Assembly: GCF_026153205.1 (NCBI RefSeq)
Contig: NZ_JAPFBW010000024.1
Location: 1 to 64,000, forward strand
Direction of reading: 5' to 3'
DNA: 64,000 nucleotides
Origin: Aquabacterium sp. A7-Y
GTDB lineage: Bacteria > Pseudomonadota > Gammaproteobacteria > Burkholderiales > Burkholderiaceae_C
In this document: positions 61,873-64,000 of the stretch, piece after piece
Layout of the letters: the number at the start of each line of letters is the position of its first letter
Numbering within the stretch: position 1 is the first letter of the stretch
Notes under the pieces: model-generated
The model's input: the letters and a program-made list of their open reading frames with translations, nothing else
Database searches by the model: none
Told to the model about the DNA's origin: nothing
Position numbers and translations under genes: made by a program

Positions 61873-62226
61873 TTATGCCCAGCAGAGGGCAGCGACCGCG
61901 GCCAGCGCCGGCACGGCCTGGACGAAAAAGATCTTGCGGCTGACCGTCAGCGCGCCGAAGACGCCGGCGACCACGACGCAGGCCAGGAAAAACAGCTTGA
62001 CTGCCGTGCCTGCCGGCCCGAGCGTCAGGCCCCACACCAGCCCGGCCGCCAGAAAACCGTTGTACAGCCCCTGATTGGCGGCCAGCGCCTTGGACGCGGC
62101 GGCGAACTCGGGCGTCAGGCCGAAGGTGCGACGCCCGAAGGGCTTGTCCCACAGGAACATCTCCAGCACCAGGAAGTAGAGATGCAGCAGGGCCACCAGG
62201 CCGACCAGGATCTTTGCGAGCACCAT
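61873..62226 (-). CDS. DUF1304 family membrane protein
   Basis: A 117-residue four-helix membrane protein: VLAKILVGLVALLHLYFLVLEMFLW, YNGFLAAGLVWGL, KLFFLACVVVAGVFGAL and VQAVPALAAVAALCW, with the family segment NQGLYNGFLA. ATG 62226 gives the family start; ATG 62265 would add 13 residues and run through the likely operator. It is divergent from a TetR regulator gene with 56 bp between, an arrangement in which the TetR protein usually represses its neighbour. Function unknown; possible small-molecule or stress-related membrane protein. Confidence 0.87.
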   Translation of the reverse strand: MVLAKILVGLVALLHLYFLVLEMFLWDKPFGRRTFGLTPEFAAASKALAANQGLYNGFLAAGLVWGLTLGPAGTAVKLFFLACVVVAGVFGALTVSRKIFFVQAVPALAAVAALCWA

Positions 62227-62237
62227 GCGCCTTGTTT

Positions 62238-62278
62238 GAAAAACACTTTTGTTTCTATTTGGCATGTTATTGTTTTTC
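62238..62278. promoter_or_regulatory. Inverted repeat GAAAAACA/TGTTTTTC, candidate TetR operator
   Basis: Perfect 8-bp arms at 62238-62245 and 62271-62278 with 25 bp between, filling the AT-rich gap between the divergent DUF1304 and TetR genes. Such placement and symmetry fit an operator controlling both promoters. Confidence 0.5.
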
Positions 62279-62282
62279 GATC

Positions 62283-62987
62283 ATGAGCACAACCAGCAAG
62301 ACAGCAGCGCCGCGAAGCCCGGCCGGGCGCTCGCGCGCGGCGCCGCAGAAGCTGCCGCGCGGTGGCCGCCACCCGCTGACGCAGGCGGCGGTCGCCGCCT
62401 CGCAGCGCGAGCGCATGCTGCGCGCCATCGTGAAGGTCGTCGCCGACAAGGGGTACACCGCGACGACGGTCGCGGACGTCATCGGCGTGGCGGGGGTCTC
62501 GCGCCGCACCTTCTATGAACAGTTCGCGAGCATCGAAGCCTGCTTCCTGGCCGCCTATGACGACGGCCTGCAGGAGCTGCTGGCGGCCATCCGCGAGGCG
62601 ATGCGCGGCGCGCCGAAGGGCGACTGGCGCGAACGCAGCCGGCTGGGCATTGCCGCCTACCTCGACGCGCTGGCGGCCGGCCCGCCGGGCGCGGCATGGA
62701 CCTACACCGTCGAGGTACTGGGCGCGGGCCGCAAGGCGCTCGCGCGCCGGGCGGCCGTGATGGCGCAATGGACGGCGCAGTGGCGCGCCTTGCAAGAGAT
62801 GCGGCGAGCCACCGAGGCCGAGGTGCCCGATGTGGAGGACGCCTGCCTGCTGGCCCTGGTCGGCGGCATCGAGGAGCTGGTGCGCGAATGCCTGCGCAGG
62901 AGGGGCGTGCGGCATCTGCCGGGCTTGGTGCATGTGGCGACGGATCTGTCGGTGCGGGTGCTGGGTGGAGCGCAGCCGGGCGGCTGA
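62283..62987 (+). CDS. TetR family transcriptional regulator
   Basis: A 234-residue TetR-type repressor. After a basic, disordered N-terminus (1-40), the HTH is at about 43-90: RERMLRAIVKVVADKGYTATTVADVIGVAGVSRRTFYEQFASIEACFL. The C-terminal ligand-binding domain (about 95-225) is mostly helical and unspecific. ATG 62283 is the first start that does not run through the operator region. It is divergent from the DUF1304 gene and presumably represses it and itself. Ligand unknown. Confidence 0.9.
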   Translation: MSTTSKTAAPRSPAGRSRAAPQKLPRGGRHPLTQAAVAASQRERMLRAIVKVVADKGYTATTVADVIGVAGVSRRTFYEQFASIEACFLAAYDDGLQELLAAIREAMRGAPKGDWRERSRLGIAAYLDALAAGPPGAAWTYTVEVLGAGRKALARRAAVMAQWTAQWRALQEMRRATEAEVPDVEDACLLALVGGIEELVRECLRRRGVRHLPGLVHVATDLSVRVLGGAQPGG

Positions 62988-63172
62988 CGGCTCCAACTCA
63001 AGGCGGGACTGAAGCAGATGCGGAGTTTCTATCTGGCCTACCGGGATCTACTCCGGAAACGTCACGCGGTGCGTGACCTTTCCAGCGCGGCGACCCTGAT
63101 GGGTCGGCCGGACCCAGCAGGGATCCGGCTGCAATCCACGCTCGGGAAAACGCGGATATATCCACCCTCGCA

Positions 63173-63197
63173 TGTCAAAGAATGTCAGACTTTGACA
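63173..63197. promoter_or_regulatory. Palindrome TGTCAAAG-N9-CTTTGACA before parD
   Basis: Perfect 8-bp arms 44 bp before the parD start, with a third TGTCA copy in the spacer. The right arm contains TTGACA, a consensus -35 hexamer, and TACAAT lies further downstream. This is where the ParD or ParDE repressor would bind. Confidence 0.55.
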
Positions 63198-63241
63198 ATA
63201 GGCCTACAATTTCAGGGTAGTCTGCTACCGAGAGGTTTGTC

Positions 63242-63514
63242 ATGGGCATGAACGTGAATTTGACGCCGCAGCTGGAGGAACTGGTGCGACGCAAGGTCAG
63301 TTCTGGCATGTACACGTCGGCGAGTGAGGTCGTCCGGGAGGCCTTGCGGCTGATGGACGAGAAAGACCAGCTCCGCGAAGCCCAACTCGATCAACTGCGC
63401 CAGGACATCCGGGAGGGTCAGCACAGTGGGCCAGCGACGGCGTGGGATCCCGAGGACATCAAGCGAGCCGGCCGAGCGCAACGCACAGCCAGCGTCAAAG
63501 TCAGCGCGGGATAA
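63242..63514 (+). CDS. parD: ParD-type antitoxin
   Basis: A 90-residue ribbon-helix-helix antitoxin: MNVNLTPQLEELVRRKVSSGMYTSASEVVREALRLM is the ParD/CopG-like DNA-binding part, and the rest is an acidic tail (DPEDIKRAGRAQ) that would wrap the toxin. GAGAGG precedes the ATG. The ParE gene starts 10 bp after its stop. It should repress its own promoter through the palindrome at 63173-63197. Confidence 0.92.
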   Translation: MGMNVNLTPQLEELVRRKVSSGMYTSASEVVREALRLMDEKDQLREAQLDQLRQDIREGQHSGPATAWDPEDIKRAGRAQRTASVKVSAG

Positions 63515-63524
63515 CCGTCGCGAG

Positions 63525-63818
63525 GTGCGAGTTCGTCCAAGCGGTCGCGCCGACATCGAGCAGTTGTGGCACTACATCGCGGACGACGACATCCCTCAGG
63601 CAGACCGCTTCGTCGATCGATTGGACGAGACCTTTCGTCTGCTCGCGCAACAACCCTTGATGGGAAGAGCCCGCGACGAGTTGGGGCAGGCAGTGAGAAG
63701 TCACCCGTTCCAGAGGTACGTAATCTTCTACGAGCCCTTACCGAGCGGGATCGCCGTCATACGGGTTCTGCATAGCGCTCGGGACGTAGTGACGCAATTC
63801 ACTGCTGCGGACGAATAG
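63525..63818 (+). CDS. parE: ParE-type toxin (RelE/ParE superfamily)
   Basis: A 97-residue ParE toxin: VRPSGRADIEQLWHYIADDDIPQADRFVDRLDETFRLLAQQPLMGRARDEL, then RSHPFQRYVIFYEPL and IAVIRVLHSARDV, the canonical order of the fold. ParE proteins poison DNA gyrase. GTG 63525 is preferred because it gives the family's MRVRPSG start and follows parD directly; longer in-frame starts overlap parD. Both key segments are intact, so the pair should be functional. Confidence 0.9.
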   Translation: MRVRPSGRADIEQLWHYIADDDIPQADRFVDRLDETFRLLAQQPLMGRARDELGQAVRSHPFQRYVIFYEPLPSGIAVIRVLHSARDVVTQFTAADE

Positions 63819-63890
63819 CGCCTCCGCGCTCTTGAGCAACCAAACGCTCGCCGTCTTCCGCCGTGCTCCTAGCAGCAGCGGATCGCCGCC

Positions 63891-64000
63891 TCAGTCCGGC
63901 ACCCGCTCGAACAACTCCCCCACACCCACGCCGAAAAACTTGCAGAGCTTGTCGATGGCGTCCAACTCCACCCGGGCGGCAGTCTCTTGGTAGAGCAAGG
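63891..64000 (-). CDS. XRE family HTH regulator, 3' end only
   Basis: The minus strand reads, up to a TGA at 63891-63893, LLYQETAARVELDAIDKLCKFFGV, then GVGELFERVPD, the characteristic C-terminal end of small XRE (Cro/CI-type) regulators in which the second HTH helix is followed by DAIDKLC and the closing helix. The gene is cut by the window edge after 35 codons; the full protein would be about 70-100 residues. It is convergent with parDE, with 72 bp between. Confidence 0.75.
   Translation of the reverse strand, partial: LLYQETAARVELDAIDKLCKFFGVGVGELFERVPD

Noticed and set aside
63018-63251. A 77-codon frame before parD
   Set aside because: It runs through the parD promoter palindrome and shows no homology pattern.

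Overview
The window looks like a chromosomal segment of a high-GC betaproteobacterium of the order Burkholderiales. The evidence is a very GC-rich third codon position throughout, a DUF4148 protein (a family largely confined to this order), and typical housekeeping and accessory neighbours: an YceI/sulfatase cluster, a TraB/GumN protein and a TfoX C-terminal-domain protein. A Caldimonas/Schlegelella/Rubrivivax-like genus is my guess; nothing in the window proves it.

Region by region. 1-4.8 kb: an envelope or lipid-related cluster with overlapping start/stop codons (CDP-alcohol phosphatidyltransferase, YceI, membrane sulfatase), flanked by a divergent MDR dehydrogenase and a convergent FkbM methyltransferase. 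4.9-13.6 kb: a DUF4148 protein, a membrane protein, a chemoreceptor, a lipoprotein, and a LysR regulator divergent from a penicillin-acylase-family (acyl-homoserine-lactone-acylase-like) lipoprotein, with a perfect T-N11-A palindrome between them. 13.8-18.5 kb: a second LysR regulator, an MFS exporter, a GH13 (trehalose-synthase-like) enzyme and a GFA protein. 18.5-21.3 kb: a DNA-repair island (exonuclease III, Ada, and a 2OG-Fe(II) oxygenase overlapping ada). 21.3-31 kb: extensin-like protein, DUF2845 protein, exported peroxiredoxin, Sui1/YciH factor, M14 peptidase, an RTX calcium-binding protein, an acyltransferase-SGNH membrane protein and an LLM oxidoreductase. 31-37.6 kb: an unusual 0.6-kb non-coding stretch rich in paired DnaA-box-like nonamers, then lipoproteins, a TraB/GumN protein, a 2OG oxygenase interrupted at a run of seven G, a TfoX-C protein and a RIFT-barrel lipoprotein.

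37.6-61 kb is the main accessory locus. It is a minus-strand, tightly packed gene set encoding a fatty-acyl-AMP-ligase-primed three-module type I polyketide synthase on three proteins (FAAL-ACP-KS-AT-DH-KR-ACP; KS-AT-degenerate KR-ACP; KS-AT-DH-ER-KR-ACP-TE). It is followed by an LLM flavin monooxygenase, a flavin reductase, a metallophosphoesterase and a GFA protein, and preceded by a COQ4-like protein. Read by colinearity, the enzymes would activate a fatty acid, extend it three times and release a 5-oxo-6-alkenoic acid skeleton, which the flavin pair could then modify. The leader between the COQ4-like gene and the PKS holds a GTCA x5 repeat and two stem-loops.

61-64 kb: an 0.87-kb non-coding stretch with a degenerate tRNA-Tyr-like element and a 13-bp direct repeat. 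After it come a TetR/DUF1304 divergent pair with an inverted repeat between them, a parDE toxin-antitoxin pair with its own operator-like palindrome, and the 3' end of an XRE regulator running off the window.
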